Source: Cladorhizidae sp. MBARI D1340-BT2 (taxonomy: Eukaryota; Porifera; Demospongiae; Poecilosclerida; Cladorhizidae). Taken from it: 64,000 bases of DNA. A program made the position numbers and the translations under genes. The notes under the pieces are model-generated. The model made no database searches and was not told the DNA's origin. It was given only the letters and a program-made list of their open reading frames with translations. Location: NCBI GenBank assembly GCA_028752905.1, contig JAQNBH010000014.1, forward strand, positions 30,404,276 to 30,468,275, written 5' to 3'. Below, piece after piece: positions 48,016 to 59,408 of this stretch (position 1 is the stretch's first letter; each line of letters begins with the position of its first letter).

Positions 48016-49617
48016 TTACTCGCGTTCATTATTTCTCAGCGCTGGATTTAAGTTCAAAACAATCAACATACTTCCATTGCTACTGGAACACAACCTGACC
48101 TCTCTGGACAAGTAGTTTCTTAATCTTGGGGCTATAGTGCTTCTAGCTATTCTAGCATCCGAACAGCTGTTAGGTGCATCTGTTACTAAGGAGGTGAAAG
48201 CGGTTGCTTGAGGATGTACAAGGATAGTGGATTTGGCTAGCATATCTTACATTGGAAAAAGCCCTTGCTTGTTCTTGGCCCCATTGAAGTTTCTTGGTTT
48301 TCCATGGAGTACTTCATGGAGAGGTTGGAGGACTGCTGCTGCACCTGGCAAAAAGCGTTGATTGTGCCTGTAACTGCTTGACTATTGATCGGGTGGGTAA
48401 CTTGTGGATGACATCAACTCTTGAGGAGCGTGGAGTAATACCCTCAGCCATGAGAGTGTGTCCCAGAAACATGAGGGATGTTTCACCAAATTCACATTTT
48501 TGCATGTTAATTGCCAGACTCTTGTCTGCTAAAACACGGAAAACCTGGCGTAAATGGTCCTGGTGTTGTAAGTTTGATAGGCTGGCAATTAAGATGTCGT
48601 CCTGGTATATAGACAAAGGCAAATGAAGCATCACGCAGGATGTGGTCCATCAGCCTTTGGAATGATTGTCCTGCATTCATCAATCCAAAAGGCATGCGCA
48701 GAAAATCAAATATTCCAAATGGAGTGATAAGTGCAGTTTTGCAGACGTCTTCCAATGTGACAGGGATCTGGTGATAACCTTACCAAGTCAATCTTGCTGA
48801 AAATAGTTCATTGTTCTAATTTAGCAGTGAAGTGCTGAATATGTGCGACAGGTGAGCTGTCATCCTTGCTGATGCTATTGAGTCTGCAGTGGTCACCACA
48901 TGGACGCCATCCCCCATTGGATTTTGGGGCGAGATATAGGGGTGAAGCACATGGGCTGGATGAACGTCGGATGATGGCGGCTTCTTCCATTGCAGTGAAC
49001 TCAGCCTTGTCAATGGCCAACTTTTTAGGGGAAAGGTGGCATGCTCGTGAGCATATTGGTGGCACTGAGGTGAGTTAGAGAATGGTGATGATGGAGGGAA
49101 AATTCTACTTCCACTCATTTGCTGCATCCACTTGTACTGTAGCATAGCACCATCAGCTACAGCTTGGTAGACCCTCATCTCAAGCATTGGATCTGATGTT
49201 GAAAAGTCGTCGAGCATGGAAGTCAAGCGCCAGATGTTTATCTGTTAGAAAGTCCAGTCCAATAATGGGATTAACTGCATCTGCCAGTCGCAAAGTCCAT
49301 GAGGTTTGTTGGAACCCCAAGTCAAGAGGATTCTCCCGTGTGCCAAAGGTGGCAATTTGCGAGTCATTGGCTGTAATAAAGGATGCAGTTTGTGGGAGAG
49401 TGTGTCGGTCCATGTGAGATGCTGGGTAAACACTGACTGTGGCCCCACAATCCACCAGATGTTTCCTACCGGAGTGACGGTCAGTAATGTAGAGAAGAGG
49501 TGCATTGTTAGTTGAGGCAGAGACAGTGTAGAGTGAGCCCTCTAACAACTGCTCGTGGTTTCTGTTGGATGACTGGCTATTGGAGGCACAATTATTGTGT
49601 GTACCGGCCATGTGCAC
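48016..49617 (-). pseudogene. Protease-RT-RNase H fragments of Gypsy relic
   Basis: Protease frame 49617-49180: HLVDCGATVSVYPAS, IGLDFLTD (DCG in place of DS/TG). RT fragments 49065-48314: [61 protein letters not shown]. RNase H start 48243-48016: STILVHPQATAF, then decay. At least five frame changes separate them. Closest to the inner element's pol by motif and order. Confidence 0.75.
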
Positions 49618-49952
49618 TATTGACGGGCGGCAGAGGCGTTTCCCTGGCTATTAAACTTGCAGCCAGGTTTACAGTTTCTGGCCTTTGATCCAAATTTTAC
49701 GTGGAAGAAACATGTCGGCTGCTGATGCCTCCTTCCTATGGGAATTACGGCCCACTTTGGGAAAGCTAGACCATGACGAGACTGTGAAAACATCAGGTTG
49801 GAGTGTATATCAAGTACTCTGTCAGCTGCAAGGGCATACTCCATTGTTGCATAAGTCCCGGCAACTAGGGCCTGTTGGACATGTGTGGGCAATATGGAGC
49901 GGAATTTCTCCCAAAAGAGCTCTGTGGAGGCATCCTCTGATAATGTGCGCAT
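49617..49952 (-). pseudogene. Gag C-terminal fragment of Gypsy relic
   Basis: 111 codons ending in TCFFHVKFGSKARNCKPGCK, the same C-x3-H-x8-C-x3-C degenerate knuckle as the inner element's Gag, preceded by a capsid-like segment. Overlaps the protease frame at its end. Confidence 0.7.
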
Positions 49953-50549
49953 CTCCGGTAAAACTGGCTTTCTTACCTGGTGGCGTGTTGTTTAGGCTGC
50001 CAGTTTCCTTGCCTTCTATGCCCTTGTAAAAGCCAACTCTTGGATCAGGACAGCTTTAAGCTGTTTGAACTTGCAGCCATCCTGTAGTTAATTGATTTTG
50101 TATTCCATCAGACATGCTGTTTGTTCTTCAAGAGCTGTCAGGACATACGAGAACTTTGTTTCATCTGCTGTGATGGGCACACTTCATGCTGCGAACTGGT
50201 CTTCCACCTGGCGGAACCACATGGTGGAATTATTGACATAAAACGGTGGAATCCTAGTGCTAATTTCTCCAACAGATTGCGCCATGGTTGTTCTAGACGG
50301 TCACACGTCGGGGTCACCACTGTAGTCGGAGTAATATCTTATTACCAGTTTTACATGGCAGAACAAGAATCAATCATTTCACACACCAACAAGTTCAAAG
50401 TCCACAACAACGTATGATGTGTTCTAAATCGTCTCTTCTCTTGATGTCATGTCCTTCATATGACGATCTTCGAATCCCCAGCTTGATGTTGTTGTTACGA
50501 CTTGAGCGTAAGTAAGTTTGCCAGATGAGCTGCCAATGAATGCGCCACA

Positions 50550-51365
50550 ATATCAAGCAACAAGACGCATAGAGAGACACTGACAAAGAAGCTAGTTGTA
50601 ATTCTAAAACAAGTTTGTTGCAATAGCAACGCATGGTAATGAATAAGTGTTATAGTTATTTTTCCACGCGGTACTTGTGCCAGAGCAGGAAGCAATCCTT
50701 GTAATCTAGTGTGTGACAGAGCCAGAACAGGAAGCAATCCTTGTAATCTACTGTGTGACAGAGCCAAATCGTGCACTCTCGGCAGGACCATATTCTGTCT
50801 GACCGCATTTGCCCACTACCCAGGCAGTGTGCACAGCATCCTCTTCTGTGTTTCCATGTACTGTATCTGCCGTGTAGGTACAGTACAAGCACCCAAAAAA
50901 CTTTACATGCCGTTTGCGTTAGATTTACGTTCAATGCAGAAACGTTTAAAACAAAAGCCCAAGCAACACTGAAGGAATGCACAGGCAACTCTCAAGCAAC
51001 GTATTGCGAATGTAACGCATGGACCATTGTTTAATTATCCGAAATGTGCAATCAGGTATCCTACACCATGTGTTCGATAGAGCGCGTCAAGTCTGTGGGC
51101 CTACTGTTGATCACTGGGGTTTTGTCGTAACTTCTACTTTTGATTTGTCCTGGGAATAGCTCACAGAAGAACTCTCGCTGCTACCTTCGCTCTAAGCAGT
51201 AAGTGTAATACTAGGCCAATGGCTTGTACCTATAGCACCTATCTATGGTAGTGACCCAGCCTTTACTTCAATCTAGTTGTTAGTGTTATTTAGTAACATT
51301 CTTGTTGGAAAAGAAAGCAAAAGAAAGCAACTAAAAGCAACTAAAAGCTAGCACAGGACCTAGTA
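50550..51365. other. No gene seen; short 50 bp duplication
   Basis: GAAGCAATCCTTGTAATCTA occurs twice at 50690-50755 with GTGTGACAGAGCCA. No conserved protein recognised. Confidence 0.4.
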
Positions 51366-51563
51366 ATGATACTTAAGCAGACTTATTGTTTGGTCTTCTG
51401 GCAAAATGAAAATTATATGTCGGCTGTACCAAGCAGCAATGTCTTAGTGGGCTCCTCAGTGGGAGACGACTGTGAGGTCAAGGCAGGGAGGGTGATATAC
51501 AAAGGCAAGGTTTTAGCAATTGGAAGTTTGGAAGAAATTTATTTTAATCAAATTCTGGTGTGA
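51366..51563 (+). CDS. Unrecognised short reading frame, possible exon
   Basis: 65 codons, FWQNENYMSAVPSSNVLVGS then VKAGRVIYKGKVLAIGSLEE. The K-x-I-x-Y-K-G-K-x-L-A-I-G pattern resembles the small beta domain found before BEN or BEN-like domains in invertebrate proteins, but the match is weak. A Glu-rich piece (MEELEEEFKPVMEDEDN) follows at 51609 and could be the next exon. Function unknown. Confidence 0.2.
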   Translation: MILKQTYCLVFWQNENYMSAVPSSNVLVGSSVGDDCEVKAGRVIYKGKVLAIGSLEEIYFNQILV

Positions 51564-51939
51564 ACACACCAGAATTATTATTTTTGAAATGTAGTTACCA
51601 GGCAGCCATGGAAGAGCTGGAGGAAGAATTCAAGCCCGTCATGGAAGACGAGGATAATCTAGTTATTTTCTCTCTAGAATCTGTGGTGGTGGGGTCAGTG
51701 GGGATCCCGGTCAGGACTGGACTTGTTCCATAACTAGATAACTGATATACATGTAGTTGTTTTGAAATTATCGTTGTTATTATATCTTATTTTAAAAAAC
51801 ACATCCAGTACCACCCAGCACAAAAGATTTGCCAACTTGAACAACTTCAAGAAGCATTGTCTGGCAAGTGATTTCCAAATAATTAATATTAAACCTACCC
51901 TGTAGCCCAACCCTGCAGGTGTCTAATCTACTTCTGACA

Positions 51940-52310
51940 TCTACAGTTAATCAAAATTGTGTTATGCTGTCCACCAATTCGGCTTAGCTCTTGGGCTTCA
52001 TTTCCCTCCTGATGTACTCCTTCAACTCATGCCACATGTTTTCAATGGGGTTGGCTTCTGGAACTTCGAGAGGCCTCCTCCATCATTGTTCAATTCAAAC
52101 AACTCCTTAGCCAGCATGGATGTATGTTTGGGGTCAGTGTCCTGCATGAAGTGGTGATGGGGGCAAACATCCTTCACGAAGGGTAAAAGAAGAGTCTGGT
52201 GAAGAATAGGGGCTCTCATAATACCATCAAAGAAGAATTTTGCTTATTCCAGCCCACACATGCACCTTCACCAAATGTTTCATGCTATAATAAAATAAAC
52301 AGAAGTATAA
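51940..52310 (-). pseudogene. Tc1-like transposase relic
   Basis: Minus-strand pieces VHVWAGISK, then HFMQDTDPKHTSMLAKELF, then (other frame) NPIENMWHELKEYIRREMKP. These are the W-G, QD-x-D-P-KH and NPIEN-x-W catalytic-region motifs of Tc1 DD34E transposases. Three frames and an in-frame stop; the N-terminal half is missing. Confidence 0.8.
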
Positions 52311-52429
52311 AACACCAGAGTATACCATAAATCTACACCTTATTACACAACCATGATGCAACATGTAACATATCTTGGCTTGTTCTTTCATGCCTGTCTT
52401 ATCTTTTGGCAACAAAAACACTTATCTTT

Positions 52430-53280
52430 TTCCAATTGAACTGTGCACTCGTCTGTCCATTGGCTGCCTCTTCAGGGTTCTGCCTGTCTCACTCCAATCT
52501 CTTGACTAGGATAGGGATATACCGCAATTAATCATAGGCATATTGCATGAGTCGCTATACCCAGTGTTCTATATCAATATCTTGCCCTAGTCTTTAGGCA
52601 TACATCTACAAAGTGCCTAAACTATATTATATTGTCCCAGTCAGTACATTGGCTGTAGCCAAAATGCCATCAAGACCCAGGCCTAGATTATCATTACCCA
52701 CTATATAGCAACCAACTTGTCTTCAGTGTGACATAGAAAGCTTCTGCTCTAGTTATCTACTTTCACAAAGCTTAATCCCAAAACTAGTTCAACACAAACC
52801 TTGTAGGCTTCTCTTATCAGTTGGCAGTACGCATTGCCTCGAAATATCCACGCAAGCAATGTCCTGCAAAGCAAGACTGGGTTCCCTTTGCTGTAAAGGA
52901 GAATGTGCAGTTGGTACATTGTCTTCTCGTCATCTTCCTCCACTCTTCCTCCAAGACTTTTGGGACAGCAGCTGTAATCAACGAAGATCTCCCACTCCAT
53001 GGCTGTCAGGCGATACTGATGACAGTCTCGCATTGCTTGACAAAACTGTGGACGCTTTGCCTTGTTGCTGTCACACGCTCCTTCCAAATACAGACAATAG
53101 CTGCAGCCTTGAATCATCTAGTTCCAAAGAATAGAATTCTCTGTTTCTTAATACTAGAATAAGGCATCTTGATTCCGATAAGCTGAAAAAGAGTAACCAC
53201 TTGAGCAACGACCGTCAGCCTTTCTCCCACCTTCATCGCTAGACATGCGCAAGTGAAATTCATGCTTGACGGTCCTTGCC
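52430..53280. other. No recognised gene
   Basis: A 122-codon minus-strand frame (53117-52749) with CQAMRDCHQYRLTAMEWEIF is open, but I cannot match it to a family or splice structure. Confidence 0.3.
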
Positions 53281-53299
53281 TAAAGTTCCATTCATGTTC

Positions 53300-54072
53300 A
53301 CGGTCTGCTCTTATTCTTCTTGATTCACATGATTGGCCCACTGAGCTTGGGATCTGCTCTCATTCTTCTTGATTCACAGAAGTGGTCCGCTGAGCTCAAG
53401 GTCTACTCGTATTTTTCTTGATTCACATGGGTGTCCCACTGAGCTCAGGATCTTCTTTTATTCTTCTTGATTCACATGGGTGGCCTACTGCGCTCAGGAT
53501 CTGCTCTTATTCTTCTTTATTCACGTGGGTGGCCCACTGAGCTCAGGGTCTACTCTTATTCTTCTTGATACAAAAGGGTGGCCCACTGAACTCAGCTTAT
53601 TTTTCTTGATTCACATTCGTGGCCCACTGAGCTCAGAGTCTGCTCTTATTCGTCTTGATTCACATGGGTGGCCCACTGAGCTCAGGTTCTACTCTTATTC
53701 TTCTTGATTCACATGGGTGGCCCACTGAACTCAGGGTGTACTCTTATTCTTCTTGATTCACAGAGGTACCTACTGAGCTCAGGGTCTACTCTTATTCTTC
53801 TTGATTCACATGGGTGGCCCACTGTGCTCAGGGTCTGCTCTTATTCTTCTTGATTCACAGTGGTGGCCCACTGAGCTAAGGGTCTACTCTTATTCTTCTT
53901 GATTCCCAGAGGTAGCCCACTGAGCTCAGGGTCTACTCTTATTCTTCTTGATTCACATGGGTGGCCCACTGAGCTCAGAGTCTGTTCTTATTCTTCTTGA
54001 TTCACATGGGTGGCTCACTAAGCTCAGAGTCTACTCTTATTCTTCTTGATTCACATGGGTGGCCCACTGAGC
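53300..54072 (+). repeat. 49 bp minisatellite
   Basis: About 15 units of GGTGGCCCACTGAGCTCAGG + GTCTACTCTTATTCTTCTTG + ATTCACATG with moderate divergence. Confidence 0.9.
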
Positions 54073-54245
54073 TATCACAATCCAAAAATTGCAACATCAT
54101 AATGGCAACAATATTGTACAGACATGTACTTCAGTACTGTATTAGCTAAGGCCAGGATAACAGCTAGAGCTATATAGTCCAATAATTCTAGGATTTCAAA
54201 TTTAGTTCGGCAAGGCATCAATCAAAATAATAATAATTGTTTTCT

Positions 54246-54290
54246 TCTCTCTCTCTCTCTCTTTGTGGTGGTGGTGGTGGTGGTGGTGGA
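54246..54290 (+). repeat. (CT)n and (GTG)n microsatellites
   Basis: A CT run directly followed by about seven GTG units, just upstream of the Ig-like exon. Confidence 0.85.
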
Positions 54291-54345
54291 ATTTGATTGG
54301 TCTATATTGCCCATTTTTCCCTTTTTCTTTAAAAATGACTATTAG

Positions 54346-54657
54346 GTTTCTCACTTACATCTCTGGAGTTATCTGCTAATGTTGATGGTGATGTCTGTCC
54401 TGGTGTTGATGTCGTTTATACGTGCACCGCTGATCACACTTATGTCGTATGGACTGCTGAACCTTTTTTTACTCAGTTTCTTATGAATCCAACCTCTTTT
54501 GTCAAAGCTGTTGCTAATGTCGCTGTTAAGCCAGAGCATTCTTTCAATCCCTTCAGAAGTACACTCACTATAACATACAGTGATGCTCTCAACTTCACTG
54601 AAGTTATCTGTGCTGATGAAAGTGAGCAGAAGAATATGACGTACAGGAGGATATTAG
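54346..54657 (+). CDS. Ig-like domain exon
   Basis: A 312-base block (104 codons) bounded by an acceptor (ACTATTAG) and a donor (GTATAA), phase 1 on both sides, as in most Ig-domain exons. Encodes GDVCPGVDVVYTCTADHTYV, a VW motif, then STLTITYSDALNFTEVICAD. The two Cys (in VCPG and VICAD), the core Trp (YVVWTAE) and the Y-x-C-x context fit an extracellular Ig-like fold. It is probably part of a membrane or secreted receptor; the rest of the gene was not identified. A possible next exon with matching phase lies at 55105-55178 (IFTEWTLNEYKLNWREYRLH). Confidence 0.45.
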
Positions 54658-55104
54658 GTATAAATGATGTTTGTGCTGTACATTACACGAGTTGTGTGGG
54701 GGACCTTTTTGTATTGCATTATTTAACTTGATACTCACATCCTCATTCAATAGGTTTGTGGTCAAGTAATTGTAACTACGTTAACTATAGAACACCCCAA
54801 CATTTACTGCCTCTGATATCATTTCTTTTATCATGTCTAGACACAGTAGTTATAATTAATATACTGTACTCTCATACTTTCCATAGCAAACATTGAGAGG
54901 CAGTGGCTAATGTAGAGGGGACAAGAGTAAAATATAAGAGGTGTGGAGCAGAAGTGACCTTTCTCTACTGCTGATCATGCAAAAAATATGATGTTGCACG
55001 CAAGAGGCACTCTGTCAAACTCTAAGCCTCAGCAGAGGAAGATCTAGTGAATCACCATTACTCTTGTTTTCTCAAATATTTAACCTGAATACAAAATATT
55101 CCAG

Positions 55105-55178
55105 TTATCTTCACAGAGTGGACACTGAACGAGTACAAACTCAACTGGAGGGAATACAGACTACATGTAGATCAGCAG
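55105..55178 (+). CDS. Possible exon following the Ig exon
   Basis: Acceptor TTCCAG and donor GTGACG enclose 74 bases, open only in the phase set by the Ig exon: IFTEWTLNEYKLNWREYRLH plus VDQQ. Plausible but short; no domain recognised. Confidence 0.2.
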
Positions 55179-55179
55179 G

Positions 55180-56120
55180 TGACGGCTTGCACTAGGCATG
55201 TGTTACACAGTTATCCAGCCTCCATACACTGCTGCAACCTTTCTCCCTGTCTGTGTTTATTGCTAGCTAGAGCACAACTAAGAATAGCACAAAAACTATA
55301 AATAGAAATAGGACTAGCACCTGAAAGGGTTTTAAAAGAAAACTTTGCTAATTCTAATCTTCTAGTAATTCATTATTTTCCTGTTCTTCAACATTAAGTT
55401 AGAGAAAAGGTCATTGGAATTGTCGGTCTTTCTAGCTTGGAGTTGAGCCTTGCAATTGCTGGTGTAGGTGTCATGTCTTCCAGCTTTTGGCAGTGAATGT
55501 CACGCCATCTGTCACTACTGAAATCCCATAGACCTTGAAAAAAGAGTTTTGATCAACACTCCAAGATATATCTGCAGATGCACGGCACGAATGCATTGTG
55601 TGAACATAATTGAAGGACAAACACTTTCATATGCACTTTCTGAATGGAAAGGGATTGTTTTCTGTAAAAGATAGCTGCTTAGTTATACTACACTTGGTCT
55701 AGCAGACATAATGAAACTAGCTTGGGTACAGTTGATAACTCCACCTTAGTTACTAGCCTTCTTGATTTCTTTATAAACAGAGAGTAGCTACTAGCAACAG
55801 ATGGGAGAGAACAGCCCTAGAATCTCTAGGAAAACACAAGTTTCTCAGATGTATTCCAAAAACCATTTGGTGATCACCTACGTATGGCTAATTCATTGAG
55901 CTAAGCGAGACACTAGACTAATCATGAAAACCCTTTTTGCCTCAGGTGTCTATATGTACGCATGATCATCAATTCATCACACGGAGCAATGAACAGCTAA
56001 TGCCATCCGGTGGGTGAGGCCGATCCCAATCCAATTATCTCTATGCAATCTAACACTTGACTATTACTCGTGGCTATGTAATGAATCGGTGCTACTTATA
56101 CGTATACATATTGTAATTGT
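55180..56120. other. No gene seen
   Basis: AT-rich sequence without recognised reading frames, repeats or transposon ends. Confidence 0.4.
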
Positions 56121-56124
56121 GAGC

Positions 56125-56516
56125 TGAAAAACTAATAATAAATGGCCCATGTAAAGGTGTGTATAAACTAATAATAAATGGCCATGTAAAGGTGTGTATA
56201 AACTAATAATAAATGGCCATGTAAACATGTGTATAAACTAATAATAAATGGCCCATGTAAAGTGTGTATAAACTAATAATAAATGGCCCATGTAAAGTGT
56301 GTATAAACTAATAATAAATGGCCATGTAAACATGTGTATAAACTAATAATAAATGGCCATGTAAAGTGTGTATAAACTAATAATAAATGGCCCATGTAAA
56401 GTGTGTATAAACTAATAATAAATGGCCCATGTAAAGTGTGTATAAACTAATAATAAATGGCCCATGTAAAGTGTGTATAAACTAATAATAAATGTCCCAT
56501 GTAAAGTGTGTATAAA
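56125..56516 (+). repeat. 35 bp minisatellite
   Basis: About eleven units of AACTAATAATAAATGGCCCA + TGTAAAGTGTGTATA with 1-2 base length variants. Directly upstream of the Harbinger-like element. Confidence 0.95.
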
Positions 56517-56559
56517 CTGCAACATTGTAATTCTGCAATGCACATAATTGCATCGCTAA

Positions 56560-57907
56560 AGGCCGGTTCACAATATGATGCTGGCTCAGCGTTTCGTTTC
56601 GTCTCCGTTTCTTCTCTGTCTAGCATTTCGTTTCGTCCTGTTCACAAATTAGCGTTTCATTCCGTTTCGTTCCGTCACTGCAAGCCAAATTTTGCCAATT
56701 GAGTTTCGACCCTTTACCTTGCCACACCCTCGACTACGGCTGGCTAGCTACATGTAGGACTCGAAGTTCGGCAGTGAAGCAGGCTATTATTTTTATTCTT
56801 TTGCTCAGGAGGCGGAGGAGGACGAATAGGAGAAGGCAGAACAGAGTGTGGGTACGTCCAATATTTAGAATGCGAAGACAGCAAGGCGAGTATCACAACC
56901 TGTTCAGGAGATGCGTCTGTCAGATCCAGAAAGCCATTTCAGGTATCTGCGGATGTCTGATAATGAAGATGGTAGTAGAAACATGATTGATGGTGGGTGG
57001 AGAGGAGATGAAGAACCAAAATACGGTAATGACATCAATTGGTCATGCTGGCAGCAACAGGTTTGCCATAATTTATCTATATAGTTGCATATGCTTTATT
57101 TCTTTTTATTAAGACATTCTCAGTCTGCTGTGGAGATCAGGGAAGGTTTCAAAGAATACTTCTGTACTCCTGCTGGAGAAGTTGATTGGCAGTACAGCTA
57201 TGTTCGCAGAACTCAACTAATTATTTATATCATCCATTCACAACAAAATGAGATGTAATATAATGCACTAGTTCAATAGTTGTAATAATCCATAGAATCA
57301 TGGGAATGAGGGGTAGTGGGGTGAAAGGTTTCTGAAGAGGGATCAATATTCAACCTCACTACATACTTCTTGTGCTCACTGGACACCACAACAGGCCCAG
57401 CACCTCCAGACTTCTTCTTCTTGGTCTTTTTCAGTTCCCTCACAAATTTGTCCCTCAAAATCCTCCACCTCTTGATGCATCCATCCGCTGTGTAGCCTTC
57501 TCCAACCTAAACAATATAATGAATATTATGGGAATATGACGACTACTATAATTTAATTCAGTAGCTACGTAGTTTACCCTGCTAGCAACCTCTTTCCACG
57601 CATTCTCTTTAGCTCGTAGATCCTTGTAAGAGCTTGATCCTACCTTCCAAAGACATACAAAGCTTCGCACTGCCTCAACTAACTTTTCATCCTACATTTT
57701 CGACTGACAAATTGCAGAACTACGATATGACACGTGAAAATATGAAGCAATATGATTGGTCAAGCTAGCGTCAACAGATGAACTCGAGTCTAATCTAGCG
57801 GTTCTCCCATTTCTTCTTTTCTTCAAAACGGAGCATGTTCACAAATTGATGGTTACGCTAGGTAACGGAACGAAACGCTGGGCTAGCGTCATATTGTGAA
57901 CCAGCCT
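56560..57907 (-). mobile_element. PIF/Harbinger-type element carrying a MADF protein gene
   Basis: 1,348 bp with inverted ends AGGCCGGTTCACAATATGAT and AGGCTGGTTCACAATATGAC (minus) of about 40 bp, flanked by TAA duplications (56557-56559 and 57908-57910). The TWA triplet duplication and GG-x-x-x-GTTCACA ends fit PIF/Harbinger. It encodes only the accessory DNA-binding protein; the DDE transposase is missing. Confidence 0.8.
57273..57697 (-). pseudogene. MADF/Myb-like accessory protein of Harbinger-like element
   Basis: Two exons, 57697-57578 and 57506-57273, joined by a GTAAAC...TTTAG intron of 71 bases. The MADF domain reads DEKLVEAVRSFVCLW, SSSYKDLRAKENAWKEVASR, then VGEGYTADGCIKRWRILRDK and FVRELKKTKKKKSGGAG. 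These are the L-x-x-x-V, LW, Y-K-D-x-x-x-x-x-x-AW and C-x-x-RW-x-x-LRD-x-(F/Y) landmarks. In Harbinger systems such proteins help bring the transposase to the ends or into the nucleus. Codon 2 is TAG after the only nearby ATG, so the copy is either broken or begins in an upstream exon. Confidence 0.65.
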
Positions 57908-57924
57908 TAAGAAATGATTCAGTA

Positions 57925-59400
57925 TAAGGATGGAACAAAGTCATACAAATAAATGAGAGAGAAACAGCAAAGCATGTGCTGTAGAAACAGAAACTGAGGA
58001 GACCTCGCCTATGAAAAACCTTTTGCCTCAAGTGTGTATGTATACCTGTATGTTTATCAGACTAGTAATGTGATGGGTAAAGATGGTTTACATTTGATAG
58101 CATATCATTATTGCATTGCTTTGCACTGCATTATCTTGTAAGGTTTACAATACTTAGTTTTAACATTACCTAAACAATCCTGAACTTGACCTTCGCCCAC
58201 CAATGGACAGCAATGATAGCAACTTCAGCTTGAGTATACATTATGGCAGTGTGGATAAGAAGTTTTTCTGCTGAAAGTATCTCCACTAGTAAACTGTCTC
58301 TACCTAAGTAGCTATACACACTACTACTTACATCCAACAAGCTTCAGTTAGAGAAAACTACCAGCTAGCTATATAAGGCTTTAACCTGATTGTTTCCTGG
58401 CATTGTCTTCTGCCCTGATGTCCCTATCATAGAGCAGATACCAGTCACAAGCAGTGGAAGCTCTTCCTGGTTCAGACAGCTCCCCATCCATGAGCATGTA
58501 ATGTTTACTAGAAGCTGATAGTTCAGGACACCACTTGCTACATTACATCATTCTGATTGGTCTGCTGCAGAGCTGGAATTAAACTATTTTGCATGTGTTA
58601 TGCATCTAGTGCACATCATCCACAGATGAGCTCTCAAGCGTGAGAATGGAATGCACATCTGCTGTGTTATTTGCTTTCAAGTGATCATTTGCAATGAAGT
58701 ATATATGTCACAAGAGAAATCTAGGCCAGATTTTCTGGTTGTTTCAGTGCGTAGCTGGTGCTTGTGCTTTAGCTTTTTTCCTGAATTTCAGATTCCCTAT
58801 AACTTTCAAGTCAATGATTTAGACTCCATTCAAGTCTGCAAATGTAAAATGGATGGCCATTACTATCCTTCTTATCAGCTTCAAGAATAGTTTCAATAAA
58901 ATCTATATACTTGCTATATATATGAACCTGCTGACCCTAGATCACTGAAAACCGCATAGTGGGTGCTTGCTACATGGAGGGGACTTATTACATGCTTTAC
59001 GGTTTATATGGTGTATATCTTGGTGTGTATTATTTAGCCTGTGAGAGGAGGGAATTCTGTGATGCATGATTTACGAGAGCATGATGGGACATTAGAATGT
59101 GTGCAACTTGATAGGTCTGTGTGTGGGTGGATGCGTACATGCAGAGATGTGTGTGTGTGTGTGTGCGTATCTATACAATATCACAACCAGAGATACATGT
59201 ATATCTACATAGAGAAATATGTGCAGTGTTGGGTTTTGGTTCTTTATGGTAAAGACTTCTTTTAATTCTCAAAACTTTAATTAGACTAAATATGCTTCCG
59301 TGAACAGAACAACAATGATAAGCAATACTAGAAGAACGTAACGCTCAAATAACTGACGGGATATTCACTGTCTTCCTTTTTATACCTAAGTCGGACCATT
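57925..59400. other. No gene seen
   Basis: AT-rich sequence. A short (GT)n lies near 59150. No conserved reading frame was recognised. Confidence 0.4.
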
Positions 59401-59408
59401 GCTTATAC

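Larger units (their letters stand above)
48016..50549 (-). mobile_element. Ty3/Gypsy relic of the inner element's lineage, 3' truncated
   Basis: A putative 5' LTR (50323-50549, TGTAGTCGGAG...GCGCCACA) is followed on the minus strand by the primer site TGGTGACCCCGACGTG (50321-50306). Then come degraded gag, protease and RT, ending inside RNase H near 48016. No matching 3' LTR is found. Many frameshifts and stops. Confidence 0.75.

Noticed and set aside
52749..53117. 122-codon minus-strand frame with several Cys
   Set aside because: No family match or motif that I can defend; kept only as unexplained sequence.
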